From the NCBI RefSeq assembly GCF_023546765.1, contig NZ_CP097484.1:62001-126000 (forward strand): a stretch of 64,000 nt of DNA. Reading direction: 5' to 3'. This document shows positions 17,962 through 27,857 of this stretch, piece after piece. Below the pieces are notes generated by a model. The model worked only from the letters and a program-made list of their open reading frames with translations. It was not told the DNA's origin and made no database searches. The position numbers and the translations under genes were made by a program. Source of the stretch: Methylobacterium tardum. Its GTDB lineage: Bacteria; Pseudomonadota; Alphaproteobacteria; Rhizobiales; Beijerinckiaceae. Within the stretch, counting starts at the first letter, position 1. Every line of letters starts with the position of its first letter.

Positions 17962-19136
17962 GTGCCGCCACTGCCGATTCTCGCTCTTGCCGTCGCCTCG
18001 TTCGGGATCGGCACGACCGAATTCGTCATCATGGGGCTGCTGCCGGAGGTGGCGCAGAGCTTCGGCGTCACGATCCCGCAGGCCGGCTATCTCGTCTCGG
18101 GCTATGCGATGGGCGTCGTGGTCGGCGCACCGATCGTGGCGATCGCGACCGCGGGTTTGCCGCGCAAGACCGCGCTGCTCGCCCTCGTGGGCGTCTTCCT
18201 GATCGGAAATCTCGGCTGCGCCCTGGCCCCGAGCTACGGCCTGCTCATGGCGGCGCGGATCCTCACAGCCTTCGCGCACGGCGCGTTCTTCGGCATCGGC
18301 GCCGTGGTCGCCCGGGATCTGGTGCCCCGGGAGAAGCGCACCCAGGCGGTCTCACTGATGTTCGCGGGGCTCACGCTCGCCAACGTGCTCGGCGTCCCTC
18401 TCGGCACCGCCCTCGGACAGGCCGTCGGGTGGCGGGCGACGTTCTGGGCCGTGGTGGCGATCGGCCTCGCAGCCGGCCTCGCGATCCAGCTCTGCGTACC
18501 GGCCGGGCTCCCGGCGCGCGCGGCCGGCTGGTGAGCGAGTTCCGCGCGCTCGGCCGCTGGCCGGTGCTGCGACCGATGCTGATCTCGACCCTGTCCTCGG
18601 TGAGCTTCTTCACGGTGTTCACCTACATCACGCCGTTCCTGACCGGCGTGAGCGGGTACTCGCCGCAGGGTGTGACCGGCGTGCTGTTCGCCGCCGGCAT
18701 GGGCCTGACGATCGGGAACCTCGCCGGGGGTCTGTTCGCCGATCGCGGGCAGATGACGACGATCATCGGGAGCTTCCTGGGGATCGTCGCGGCGCTACTC
18801 CTGCTCGCCGCGGTCGCCCATCATCCGGGCATGACGCTGGCGGTGCTGGTCCTGTGGTCGACCCTGGTCTTCGCGCTGGTCTCCCCGCTCCAGATCTGGG
18901 TGGTCGAAGCCGCGAGCGACGCCCCGAACCTCGCCTCCACCCTGAACCAGGGCGCGTTCAACCTCGGCAACGCGACCGGCGCCTGGATCGGCGGTACGGC
19001 CCTGACGCTGGGGGCGGGCTACGCCCAGCTTCCCCTGATCGCCGCGGCCGTATCCTTGGTCGGCCTCGGACTGGTGCTCACGGCCGTCAGCCGGACCGGC
19101 CGGCGCATGCTGTCTCCGTCCGCGACGAGGCCGTGA
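17962..19136 (+). CDS. MFS transporter, AraJ/DHA1-like, with one frameshift
   Basis: About 391 residues and twelve predicted helices after correction. The N-terminal half opens with ALAVASFGIGTTEFVIMGLLP, typical of AraJ-like sugar or drug efflux proteins, and has the motif-A-like loop around GLPRKTALL. The C-terminal half (EFRALGRWPVLRPMLISTL to LVLTAVSRTGRR) is in another frame; a base is missing near 18515-18535 in a CG-rich stretch. The start is GTG at 17962. It converges on the glutamate dehydrogenase gene with an 18-base gap. The substrate is unknown. Confidence 0.85.
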
Positions 19137-19154
19137 TCGCGGAAGCGGCCGCCT

Positions 19155-22100
19155 CTAATCGGTCCGGACGAGGTCACCGAGAAGGCTTGCCGCCACGGTG
19201 ACCTTCGAGACCGTGAGGCTGGAATCGCCGATGGCGTCCACCGCCTCGCGGATGCGCGCCAGCGGCGCACCCCGAGCCTTCGCCCAGGCCTCGACCGCGT
19301 CGGGACCGGCGCCCAGATCGGTCACGACCTCGGCCGTCAGCTTGCGATGCGCCGCCCCGATGCCTGCGACCGCGCGCTCCAGCGCAACGCGGTCGAACGT
19401 GTCGGCGACCGGAACGGTCCGCGCCGCGGCCGCGAGGTCGTCCAGCCGGAAGGCGTGCTCCAGCGCGAAGTGCGTCGCCGCCACCGCCTCCACCGGCCGC
19501 CCGCTCGCCTCAGCGACCCGAACGATGTCGGGGGCCGAGATGAGGGCGCTCAGGGAAGCTAGGCGCCGGGCCTGGGCCGGCGCCATGCCGAGCCCGGCCA
19601 GCTCCGCCTCCCGGGCTCCGACGGCCGCGAGAGCCTCCTCGCCGAGAACCTTCGGAAGCGCCGCCTCCAAGGCGGCGATGCCGTCGCGGTAGCGGGCGAC
19701 CACCGGGTCGAGACCACCGCTCAGATCGAGATTCCGGATGAACCAGACGATCCGGTTGAGCAGCAGACCCTGGACCTCCGCGTACAGGCCGAGCTGGCCC
19801 TGACCGGAGATGCGGCCGGCGAGGCTGTCGATGGCGAGGTTCAGCTCCATCAGCCCGAATGCGTCCCGGGTCACCGCATAGGCCTTGGCGATGGTCGCGG
19901 CATCGGCACCCGTCCCGTCGGCGAGGCGCGTGATCAGCGAGGGGCCGCCGCGGTTGACGATGATGTTGGCCAGCGCAGTGGCAATGATCTCGCGCCGCAG
20001 GCGGTGCCCCTGCACCGAATCCGGGAACTGCTCGCGCAACGCCTTGGGGAAATAGCGCTGCAGCTCGCGGTCGAAATACGGGTCGTTCGGAACGGCGCTG
20101 TCGAGGATCGCATCGTGCAGCGACAGCTTGGCGTAGGCCAGGAGCACCGCGTATTCCGGACGGGTCAGCCCCTCGTTCCGGCGCATGCGTTCGGTGAGTG
20201 CGGCATCGTCGGGCAGGAACTCGACCGCGCGGTCGAGCCGTCCCTCGCCCTCCAGCGCCTGCATCGTCCGCATCGCGAAGCCGGTCTCGTCGAGGCCGCC
20301 GCGCTGGGCGAGGGATAGGGCGAGGGTCTGCAATTCATTGTTGCGCAGGACGAGGTGCCCGACCTCGTCGGTCATGGCGGCCAGCAGGGCGTTGCGCGCC
20401 TCGTAGCTCAGGCGGCCGTCCCGCTCGGGCGTCATCAGCGCGATCTTGATGTTCACCTCGACGTCCGAGGTGTTGACCCCGGCCGAGTTGTCGATCGCGT
20501 CGGTGTTGAGCCGGACGCCCGCGCGCGCCGCCTCGATGCGCCCGCGCTGGGTCAGGCCGAGATTGGCGCCCTCGCCGACGACCTTGGCGCGCAGCTCCGG
20601 CCCGGTGATGCGCACGGCATCGTTGGCACGGTCGCCGGCATCCTCGTCGGTCTCCGTGGTGGCGCGGACGTAGGTGCCGATGCCGCCGAACCAGAGCAGG
20701 TCGGCCGGGGCCTTCAGGATCGCCTGCATCAGCTCGGTGGGCGTGGCCTCGGCGCGGTCGAACCCGAGGGCGGCGCGGACCGGCTCCGAGAGGGCGATGG
20801 TCTTCAGGCTGCGCGAGAATACGCCGCCGCCCTCCGAGATCAGGCTCCGGTCGTAATCGGCCCAGGAGGAGCGTCCGAGATCGAACAGCCGCCGCCGCTC
20901 GGCGAAGCTCGCGGCCGCATCGGGGTTCGGGTCGAGGAAGATGTCCCGGTGGTCGAAGGCCGCGATCAGCCGGATGCTCTCGGACAGCAGCATGCCGTTG
21001 CCGAACACGTCGCCCGACATGTCGCCGACGCCGACCGTGACGATCGGATCCGTCTGCACGTCGACATCGAGCTCGCGGAAATGGCGGCGCACCGCCTCCC
21101 AGGCGCCACGGGCGGTGATGCCCATGCCTTTGTGGTCGTAGCCCTGGCTGCCGCCGGACGCGAAGGCGTCGCCCAGCCAGTGGCCCTTCTCCAGCGAGAG
21201 GGCGTTGGCGATGTCCGAGAAGGTGGCCGTGCCCTTGTCGGCCGCGACCACCAGATAGGCGTCGTCGGGGTCGTGCCGGACGGTGTCGGGCGGCGGCACG
21301 ATCGCGTCGTCGACGATGTTGTCGGTGAGTTCGAGGAGCGTGCGGATGAAGATCCGGTAGCTCTCGGTCCCCTCCTGCATCCAGGCGGCGCGGTCCGAGG
21401 CCGGCGGCAGGCGCTTCGGGAAGAAGCCGCCCTTGGCACCGACCGGAACGATCACGGCGTTCTTCACCTGCTGGGCCTTCACGAGACCCAGGATCTCGGT
21501 GCGGAAATCCTCCGGCCGGTCCGACCAGCGCAGGCCGCCGCGGGCCACATAGCCGAAGCGCAGATGCACGCCCTCGACGCGGGGCGCGTAGACGAAGATC
21601 TCGAAGAGCGGCCGCGGCAGCGGCATCGCCGTGACCTTGGAGCAGGCGAACTTGAAGCTGATCGTCTCCCGGGGCTTTCCGTCCGCGCCCGTCTGGAAGA
21701 AGTTAGTCCGGACCGCCGCCTCGGCGAGGTTGACGAACCGGCGCAGGATCCGGTCGTCGTCGAGGCTGGTGACCTCGGCGAGCGCCGCCTCGATGCCGGC
21801 GCGGACCTCCGCCTGCTGAGCGTCGCGATCCCCCGCCAGGGCCGGGTCGAACCGGGTGCGGAACAGCGCGACGATCGCTCGGGCGATCCCGGCATGCCGG
21901 CTCAGCGTGCCGGCGAGGTAATCCTGCCCGTAGCGGATCCGCAGCTGGCGCAGGTACCGCCCGAGCGCCCGGAGCAGGGCGGCCTCGCGCCAGGGCAGGG
22001 CAGCCTCGAGGACGAGCCGGTTGTAGCCGTCGGATTCCGCCAGATCGTCCGCGATGGCGAGCATGGCGGCTTCGAGCGGCTGCTCCAGCGCCGCGAGGTC

Positions 22101-23999
22101 GATCGCCGCGCCGGTGGCCCGCTCGATCAGCATGTCGTGCAGCCAGACACGATCGGCCTCGTCGGCACCCGCGGGCATGACCCGGTAGGTCCGCTCGTTG
22201 ATGACGCGGAAGCCGAGATTCTCCAGGGCCGGAACGCGGTCTGACAGGGCGATGGCGGTGCCGCGGGAAAACACCTTCAGGCGGACCTGCGCATCCGAAT
22301 CCGACGGGCGGCGACCGAGATGCACGGCGCGCGGCTGCGCCCCGCCGAGACCTTCGAGGATGGCGACGTCCGCCACCGCGATTTCGGGCTGGAAATTGTC
22401 GCGGTAGGCGGCCGAGAACGCGTCGCCGTAGCGCGCGGACAGGATCCGCGCGCGGTCACCGCCCTGCGCTTCGGCGAGGGCGGCCCGCAACGCGTCGCCC
22501 CAGGTCCGGACCAAGTCTCCGATCCCGGCTTCGAGGGCGGCCGGGTCCTGCTCCGGCGCGCCCTGGTCGGGCAGGCCGATGATGTAGTGGATGCGGGCGA
22601 GCGGGCCCTCCGGGTAGTCCGGATAGGCGACGCTGAGCCGTCCGCCATAGGCTTCGGCGAGAAAGCCGCCGATCCGCTGCCGGACCGTCGAATCGTAGCG
22701 GTCCTTCGGGACGTAGACGAGGAGCGAGACGAAGCGGCCGAACCGGTCAGGCCGCGACAGCACCCGGATCCGCGGCCGGTCGGCGAGATTGGCGATGGCC
22801 AGGGTGAACCGATACAGCCGCTCGACGTCGATCTGGAACAGCTCGTCGCGCGGGTAGCTCTCCAGAACCGCCAGCAGGCTCCGACCGGCATGGCTCGTGG
22901 GATCGAGGCCCGCGCGCTGGACCACGGATGCCACCTTCCGGCGCAGGATCGGCACCTCGCGGGTGGGGCTCGTGTAGGCGGAGGCGGTGAACAGCCCGAC
23001 GATCCGCATCTCGCCCGAGAGCTTGCCGTGGGCGGAGAACAGCTTGACGCCGACATAATCGAGATAGGCCGACCGGTGGACGCGGGAGCGCACGCTCGCC
23101 TTGGTGATGATGAGCGGCTGCGGCTCCTCGAGGAAGGCCAGGATCTCGGGCGTGTAGTCGACCGGCGTCCGGCCGCGGCGCAGGGGCGTGGCGCCGGGAT
23201 CGCGCAGGACGCCGAGGCTCGACCCCTCGATCAGGGGATGGGCCTCGCCGTCGATACCGTGCTGCTGCATCCCGAGGATCAGGAACTGGCCGTCCGTCAG
23301 CCAGTCGAGGAAGGCGCGCGCCTCCTCCGTCTCCTCCTGCGGCATCGGTGTGGGTGCCCCGCCGAGATTCGTCGCGAGGTCCGACAGGCGCGCCAGCATG
23401 GCGTCGTGGTCGACGGCCGCCAGGGCGACATCGCGGTAGACCGGCGCGAGGGCGTCCAGCAGCCGCTCCCCGGCCTCCGCGTCCAGCCGGTCCAGGTGGA
23501 TGTGGAGGAAGCTCTCCCGCGCGAGGCTGCCATGCGCGTCCGCCGTCGTCTCACCGACCACGCGGATCAGGGAGCCGTCCGGATCGCGCTCGACGCCGAG
23601 GATCGGGTGGGCGACGAGGTGGGGCGACAGGCCCTGCTCGGTCAGCTCCGCGAGGGTCGAATCGAGCAGGAACGGACGATTGTCGTTGATGACTTCCAGG
23701 ATCGTCAGTTCGTGCCGCCGGCCGGCCCGCGACAGCTCAGCGTCGGCGAGGCGCATCCGGGCGGGATCCTGTGTCCGCCGCGGCTCGGCCAGGAAGGCGC
23801 GGGCCCGGCCTGCCAGTTCTGCCAGGACGTCGGCGGGGTAGGGGGCCAGATCCTCGGGCGTCACCCGGCCGAACAGGTCGCGCACGAACCCGCCCGGTCC
23901 GCCCTGCTCGGTGACGATGTCGGCAGCCGCATCGATCAGCCCCGTGCGGGCCGATTTCTGCTCCGATGAGGACAACGCCGTCGCAGTTTCGAGTGTCAT
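19155..23999 (-). CDS. NAD-specific glutamate dehydrogenase, large (L-GDH180-type)
   Basis: A 1,614-residue protein, full length for the 180-kDa NAD-GDH class, with no frame break. The first 700 or so residues hold ACT-like regulatory segments. The catalytic domain follows, with GGLRWSDRPEDFRTEI and GAKGGFFPKRLP near residue 855 (catalytic Lys), then the NAD-binding region (GEGANLGLTQRGR, NTSDVEVNIKI). The C-terminal helical domain ends near VSKVTVAASLLGDLV. The enzyme oxidises glutamate to 2-oxoglutarate and ammonia in catabolism. I chose the ATG at 23999, preceded by GGGAGAAG, over 24065. It is divergent from a marR gene and sits alone on its strand. Confidence 0.95.
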   Translation of the reverse strand: MTLETATALSSSEQKSARTGLIDAAADIVTEQGGPGGFVRDLFGRVTPEDLAPYPADVLAELAGRARAFLAEPRRTQDPARMRLADAELSRAGRRHELTILEVINDNRPFLLDSTLAELTEQGLSPHLVAHPILGVERDPDGSLIRVVGETTADAHGSLARESFLHIHLDRLDAEAGERLLDALAPVYRDVALAAVDHDAMLARLSDLATNLGGAPTPMPQEETEEARAFLDWLTDGQFLILGMQQHGIDGEAHPLIEGSSLGVLRDPGATPLRRGRTPVDYTPEILAFLEEPQPLIITKASVRSRVHRSAYLDYVGVKLFSAHGKLSGEMRIVGLFTASAYTSPTREVPILRRKVASVVQRAGLDPTSHAGRSLLAVLESYPRDELFQIDVERLYRFTLAIANLADRPRIRVLSRPDRFGRFVSLLVYVPKDRYDSTVRQRIGGFLAEAYGGRLSVAYPDYPEGPLARIHYIIGLPDQGAPEQDPAALEAGIGDLVRTWGDALRAALAEAQGGDRARILSARYGDAFSAAYRDNFQPEIAVADVAILEGLGGAQPRAVHLGRRPSDSDAQVRLKVFSRGTAIALSDRVPALENLGFRVINERTYRVMPAGADEADRVWLHDMLIERATGAAIDLAALEQPLEAAMLAIADDLAESDGYNRLVLEAALPWREAALLRALGRYLRQLRIRYGQDYLAGTLSRHAGIARAIVALFRTRFDPALAGDRDAQQAEVRAGIEAALAEVTSLDDDRILRRFVNLAEAAVRTNFFQTGADGKPRETISFKFACSKVTAMPLPRPLFEIFVYAPRVEGVHLRFGYVARGGLRWSDRPEDFRTEILGLVKAQQVKNAVIVPVGAKGGFFPKRLPPASDRAAWMQEGTESYRIFIRTLLELTDNIVDDAIVPPPDTVRHDPDDAYLVVAADKGTATFSDIANALSLEKGHWLGDAFASGGSQGYDHKGMGITARGAWEAVRRHFRELDVDVQTDPIVTVGVGDMSGDVFGNGMLLSESIRLIAAFDHRDIFLDPNPDAAASFAERRRLFDLGRSSWADYDRSLISEGGGVFSRSLKTIALSEPVRAALGFDRAEATPTELMQAILKAPADLLWFGGIGTYVRATTETDEDAGDRANDAVRITGPELRAKVVGEGANLGLTQRGRIEAARAGVRLNTDAIDNSAGVNTSDVEVNIKIALMTPERDGRLSYEARNALLAAMTDEVGHLVLRNNELQTLALSLAQRGGLDETGFAMRTMQALEGEGRLDRAVEFLPDDAALTERMRRNEGLTRPEYAVLLAYAKLSLHDAILDSAVPNDPYFDRELQRYFPKALREQFPDSVQGHRLRREIIATALANIIVNRGGPSLITRLADGTGADAATIAKAYAVTRDAFGLMELNLAIDSLAGRISGQGQLGLYAEVQGLLLNRIVWFIRNLDLSGGLDPVVARYRDGIAALEAALPKVLGEEALAAVGAREAELAGLGMAPAQARRLASLSALISAPDIVRVAEASGRPVEAVAATHFALEHAFRLDDLAAAARTVPVADTFDRVALERAVAGIGAAHRKLTAEVVTDLGAGPDAVEAWAKARGAPLARIREAVDAIGDSSLTVSKVTVAASLLGDLVRTD

Positions 24000-24138
24000 C
24001 GCGCTTCTCCCGAACCGGGTCACTCGCCTTAGCGATAGCAGCGTGATCGAAGGTGTCGATGACACTCCCCACCAGTTTGGCGCCCTGCTTGTGTCGATCG
24101 GTGAGAACCGTCAGGCCCCGATTGTTTTACAAATGAAA

Positions 24139-24152
24139 CGTGCATATACACG
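24139..24152. promoter_or_regulatory. short inverted repeat before the marR gene
   Basis: CGTG-CATATA-CACG, four-base arms around an AT core, lies within an AT-rich stretch (about 24118-24156) directly upstream of the MarR start. It is a possible autoregulatory operator. The arms are short, so support is weak. Confidence 0.3.
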
Positions 24153-24156
24153 CATC

Positions 24157-24576
24157 ATGACAGACGATCTGCCGGTCGAGCCCTGCACCTGTTCCGCGCT
24201 GCGGCGGGCGACCCGCGCCGTGACGACGGCCTACGATGCGGCGCTGCGCCCGTCCGGGCTTCGGGTGACCCAATTCGCGATCCTGCGCTTGCTGGAGCGC
24301 CTGGGACCGAGCCCCGTGACGCGGCTCGCCGCCGAGGCCGCTCTCGAGCGCACCACGATGGGACGCAACCTCGATCCGCTGGAGCGTCGCGGTCTGGTGC
24401 AGATCGCGGCGGGTGCGGCGGATGCCCGCGAACGCGTCGTCACGCTCACGGATACGGGGCGCGAAGCCATCGCGGCGGCGATGCCTTACTGGCGGGATGC
24501 GCAGGCGCGCATCAACGCACGGATCGCACCCGGGGCGGTCGTGGCCCTGACGGACGCCCTGATCTCCGCCGCCTGA
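24157..24576 (+). CDS. MarR-family transcriptional regulator
   Basis: A 139-residue winged-helix regulator: CTCSALRRATRAVTTAYDAAL, LRVTQFAILRLLERLG, ALERTTMGRNLDPLERRGLV as the recognition helix and wing, then TLTDTGREAI. The CxC pair at about residues 10-12 is characteristic of a MarR branch usually placed next to an MFS exporter; a thiol-sensing role is possible but unproven. I chose the ATG at 24157; an ATG at 24133 lies inside the AT-rich control segment. The MFS gene follows 35 bases downstream and is the likely target. Confidence 0.88.
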   Translation: MTDDLPVEPCTCSALRRATRAVTTAYDAALRPSGLRVTQFAILRLLERLGPSPVTRLAAEAALERTTMGRNLDPLERRGLVQIAAGAADARERVVTLTDTGREAIAAAMPYWRDAQARINARIAPGAVVALTDALISAA

Positions 24577-24611
24577 TCGACCTGCAGCAGCCGTTTCAAC
24601 CGGAGCCCGAC

Positions 24612-25898
24612 ATGTCCGCTCTCTCAGAGACGCGCCCTAAGCAGCGCCTCCACTACGCCTGGATCATCGCCGCGGTGACGTTCCTGGTCCTGCTCGTCGG
24701 GGCCGGCGTCCGGGCGACGCCGAGCGTGCTGATCGTGCCGTGGGAGCGCGAATTCGGCTGGACGGCGGCGACGATCGGGGTCGGGATCGCGCTGAACATC
24801 TTCCTGTACGGGATGATCGGTCCCTTCGCGGTGGCGATCATCGAGCGGTTCGGCCTGCGCCGCTCGGTTTGCGGCGCCCTCTTCATCCTGGCGGTCGGCA
24901 CGGCTGCCACCAGCCTGATGACCGCGCCCTGGCAGATGGTTCTGCTCTGGGGCATCGTGGTCGGCTCGGGCTCGGGCATGGTCGCGAACGTCCTCGGCGC
25001 CACCGTGGCGGGGCGCTGGTTTGCCAAGCGGCGCGGGCTGGTGCTCGGCATGCTGACGGCGAGCAGCGCCACCGGCCAGCTCGTCTTCCTGCCGGTTCTG
25101 GCCTCGCTGGCGGTCGAGCAGGGCTGGCGTTCGGTCTCCCTGGTTGTGGCGGCCGCGACGCTGGCGCTGATCCCGCTCGTCGCCTTCCTGCTGCGCGACC
25201 GTCCGGCCGATCTCGGCCTGCCCCGCTACGGCGAGGCGGCGATCACGCCGACGCCCGTCCTGACGGAGAACCCCGCGCGTCGCGCCCTGCGCGGCCTGCG
25301 GATCGGGCTGCAATCACGGGATTTCTGGCTGCTTGCCGGCACGTTCTTCATCTGTGGCGCCTCGACAAACGGTCTGATCGGCACGCACCTCATCCCCGCC
25401 TGCATCGATCACGGTATCGCGGAGGTGACCGCCGCGGGTCTCCTCGCGCTGATGGGGATCTGCGACCTGATCGGCACCACGGCGTCGGGCTGGCTCACAG
25501 ACCGGTTCGATTCGCGCAAGCTCCTGGCGTGGTATTACGGGCTGCGCGGCCTCTCGCTGATCTTCCTGCCCTATTCCTTCGACTACAGCTTCTACGGCCT
25601 GTCGCTGTTCGCGGTCTTCTACGGGCTCGACTGGATCGCCACGGTGCCGCCCACCGTCCAGCTCGCGGGCAAGTCCTTCGGCGAGGAGAACGCCGCGCTG
25701 ATGTTCGGCTGGATCGCGGCCGCCCATCAGATCGGCGCGGCCTCGGCGGCGTGGCTTGCCGGGATGGTGCGGACCGACACCGGCACGTATCTCGGCGCCT
25801 TCGTGTCGGCGGGCCTGCTCTGCCTGGTCGCGGCGCTCATGGCGGCCTTCGTCGGGCGCAAGCCCGCCGAGCCCGCCCTGCGTCCGCTGCCGGCCTGA
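24612..25898 (+). CDS. MFS transporter (OFA/monocarboxylate-like)
   Basis: A 428-residue protein with twelve predicted membrane helices. It begins LHYAWIIAAVTFLVLLVGAGVR and has the MFS loop VAGRWFAKRRGLVLG between helices 4 and 5 and TASGWLTDRFDSRKLL between helices 8 and 9. These features fit the oxalate/formate-antiporter and monocarboxylate branch. It follows the marR gene in the same direction and is probably controlled by it. The substrate is not evident; an organic acid is plausible from the branch. Confidence 0.86.
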   Translation: MSALSETRPKQRLHYAWIIAAVTFLVLLVGAGVRATPSVLIVPWEREFGWTAATIGVGIALNIFLYGMIGPFAVAIIERFGLRRSVCGALFILAVGTAATSLMTAPWQMVLLWGIVVGSGSGMVANVLGATVAGRWFAKRRGLVLGMLTASSATGQLVFLPVLASLAVEQGWRSVSLVVAAATLALIPLVAFLLRDRPADLGLPRYGEAAITPTPVLTENPARRALRGLRIGLQSRDFWLLAGTFFICGASTNGLIGTHLIPACIDHGIAEVTAAGLLALMGICDLIGTTASGWLTDRFDSRKLLAWYYGLRGLSLIFLPYSFDYSFYGLSLFAVFYGLDWIATVPPTVQLAGKSFGEENAALMFGWIAAAHQIGAASAAWLAGMVRTDTGTYLGAFVSAGLLCLVAALMAAFVGRKPAEPALRPLPA

Positions 25899-25985
25899 AC
25901 TGCGTCGGGCGGGCGCGGTTGTCACAAGTGTGCCGCGAAGGACGAGCCCTGATCGGCCCGTCCCCGCGCATCCCGAGAGCCCGCC

Positions 25986-27257
25986 TTGACCATCGCGATC
26001 CGGCCCGTACCGCCGGTCCAGGACGTCCGCGCCCCGCGCCCCTGGTCGGGTCCGGGATTTGCCGAGTTCGTCGCCATCATCGCGCTGATGATGGCGGTCA
26101 CCGCGATCTCGATCGACAATCTGCTGCCGGCCTTCCCGGCCATCGAGGCGCGGTTCGGCGTGCCGGATCCGAACCGGCTGCAGCTCCTCGTCTACGTCTA
26201 CATGATCGGCTTCGGCGTCGCGCAGATCGTCTACGGGCCGGTCTCCGACGCCCTGGGCCGCCGGCCGGTCCTGCTCGCGAGCCTCGCGATCTACGTGGTC
26301 GGCTGCGGCCTCGCCATGGTGGCGCCGAGCTTCGGCTGGCTGCTCGCCGCGCGGATTATCCAGGGGATCGGCGCGGCCGGCGGGCGCGTGCTGTCGGTGG
26401 CGATCGTGCGCGACCGCTTCTCCGGCCGCGAGATGGCGAGCGTCATGTCGCTCACCATGATGGTGTTCCTGATCGTGCCGATGATCGCGCCGGCGATCGG
26501 CGGCCTGATGCTGGCGCTGGGCTCCTGGGTCTACGTCTTCGTCTCGATGCTGGTCCTGGCCTTCTGGCTGACCCTGTGGTTCTCCCTGCGCATGCCGGAG
26601 ACCTTGCATCCGGAGTACCGCCGGCCGCTCTCGCCGGCCGCGACCTGGGAGGCGATCCGCCTGACGCTCAGGACCCGCGTCGCCATCGGCTACACCACCG
26701 CGCTCGGCCTGATGACCGGCTGCATCATGGGCTACGTGGGCTCGGCCCAGCAGGTGTTCGACACCGGCCTGTACCATCTCGGCCCGCTCTTTCCCCTGGC
26801 CTTCGGGCTGGTGGCGGGCGCCATGGGCGCGGCGACGCTGATCAATGCGCGCGTCGTCCGGCGGGTCGGGATGCGGGCGATGTCCCACGGCGGCATCATC
26901 GCCTTCACGCTGGTCGCTCTGGTGCAGGTCGGCGTCGGCTTCGCCTACCAGGGCCGTCCGCCGTTGGCGCTGTTCCTCACACTGCTGGCACTGAACCAGT
27001 TCCTGATGAGCTTCGCGATGCCGAACTTCAACGCGCTGGCGTTGGAGCCGCTCGGCGCCATCGCCGGCACCGCCTCGTCATTCCTCGGCTTCTACACGAC
27101 GATCCTGGGCGCCCTGTGCGGCTTCGTAATCGGCCAGGCCTTCGACGGCACTGTGCTGCCAGTCGGGATCGGTTACGCGAGCCTGGGCATCCTGGCGCTG
27201 CTCGTGGTGGCCTGGACGGAACGGGGCCGGCTGTTCCGCGCTGGGGTCGGTGGCTGA
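25986..27257 (+). CDS. MFS transporter, Bcr/CflA-like
   Basis: A 423-residue, twelve-helix transporter with Bcr/CflA hallmarks: TAISIDNLLPAFPAIEARFG in helix 1, YGPVSDALGRRPVLL as motif A, ARIIQGIGAAGGRVLSVAIVRD in helix 4-5, and MIAPAIGGLM (motif C of drug:H+ antiporters). It probably exports a drug or metabolite. The start is a TTG at 25986, as the frame has no better start. It follows the previous MFS gene by 87 bases. Confidence 0.88.
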   Translation: MTIAIRPVPPVQDVRAPRPWSGPGFAEFVAIIALMMAVTAISIDNLLPAFPAIEARFGVPDPNRLQLLVYVYMIGFGVAQIVYGPVSDALGRRPVLLASLAIYVVGCGLAMVAPSFGWLLAARIIQGIGAAGGRVLSVAIVRDRFSGREMASVMSLTMMVFLIVPMIAPAIGGLMLALGSWVYVFVSMLVLAFWLTLWFSLRMPETLHPEYRRPLSPAATWEAIRLTLRTRVAIGYTTALGLMTGCIMGYVGSAQQVFDTGLYHLGPLFPLAFGLVAGAMGAATLINARVVRRVGMRAMSHGGIIAFTLVALVQVGVGFAYQGRPPLALFLTLLALNQFLMSFAMPNFNALALEPLGAIAGTASSFLGFYTTILGALCGFVIGQAFDGTVLPVGIGYASLGILALLVVAWTERGRLFRAGVGG

Positions 27258-27332
27258 AGCGTCGGGCTTAACGCGGTCTTCAGCGGGAAACCGTCAAGCT
27301 CCGGTCCTCATCCCCGCTGACCGGACCCGCCC

Positions 27333-27857
27333 ATGATCGCCCGCGCCCAGGACGGAACCCTCCTCGCTGCGCGTCTGCTGCTCGCGGCCGCGCTGCTGCC
27401 CACCGGGATCGCCCGGGCGCTGAACGTCTCGGGCTTCGCGCTGACGCTGGCCGGCAACGGCATGCCGTTTCCGAACGGCGTCGCCACCGCGGCCGTGGTG
27501 GTCCAGGTCTTCGGACCCTTGGCGCTGATCCTCGGCGTGCTGCCGCGCCTGACCGGGCTCGCCCTCGCCGTGTTCGCGACCGCGACGGCTTTCGTGATCC
27601 ACGATTTCTGGCACTACATCGGCCCGACGGCTGTCGCCGAGCGCACGCTGATGCTGGCCGATCTCGGCCTTGCGGGCGGCTTCCTGATGTATGCCCTCAC
27701 CGGACCGGGCGCCTGGAGCTGGCAGGGCTGGCGCGCGGGCGCGATGGCGCCTGCGCCGAGCGCCAAGCCGGCCGCCAAGACCGCGGCGAAGAATGCTGCG
27801 GCGCGCGGCGGGGGCAAGCGCACGGCCGGCCGCCAGCCCGCCCGGGCCGCGGCCTGA
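27333..27857 (+). CDS. DoxX family membrane protein
   Basis: A 174-residue protein with four hydrophobic helices (LLAARLLLAAALLPTG, VVQVFGPLALILGVLP, LALAVFATATAFVIHDFW, LMLADLGLAGGFLMYAL). A hydrophilic Ala/Lys/Arg tail of about 45 residues follows. The DoxX fold is recognisable by the N-terminal segment and HDFWHY. Function in this family is poorly known (redox or quinone-linked membrane complexes). Its TGA directly abuts the stop of the converging MFS gene. Confidence 0.83.
   Translation: MIARAQDGTLLAARLLLAAALLPTGIARALNVSGFALTLAGNGMPFPNGVATAAVVVQVFGPLALILGVLPRLTGLALAVFATATAFVIHDFWHYIGPTAVAERTLMLADLGLAGGFLMYALTGPGAWSWQGWRAGAMAPAPSAKPAAKTAAKNAAARGGGKRTAGRQPARAAA

Noticed and set aside
20355..22244. 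Open frame of 629 codons on the plus strand opposite the glutamate dehydrogenase gene
   Set aside because: It lies wholly antisense to a well-conserved catalytic domain. Its composition (Arg, Gly, Asp, Val, Ala) is what codon-position GC bias produces on the complementary strand; no domain is recognisable.
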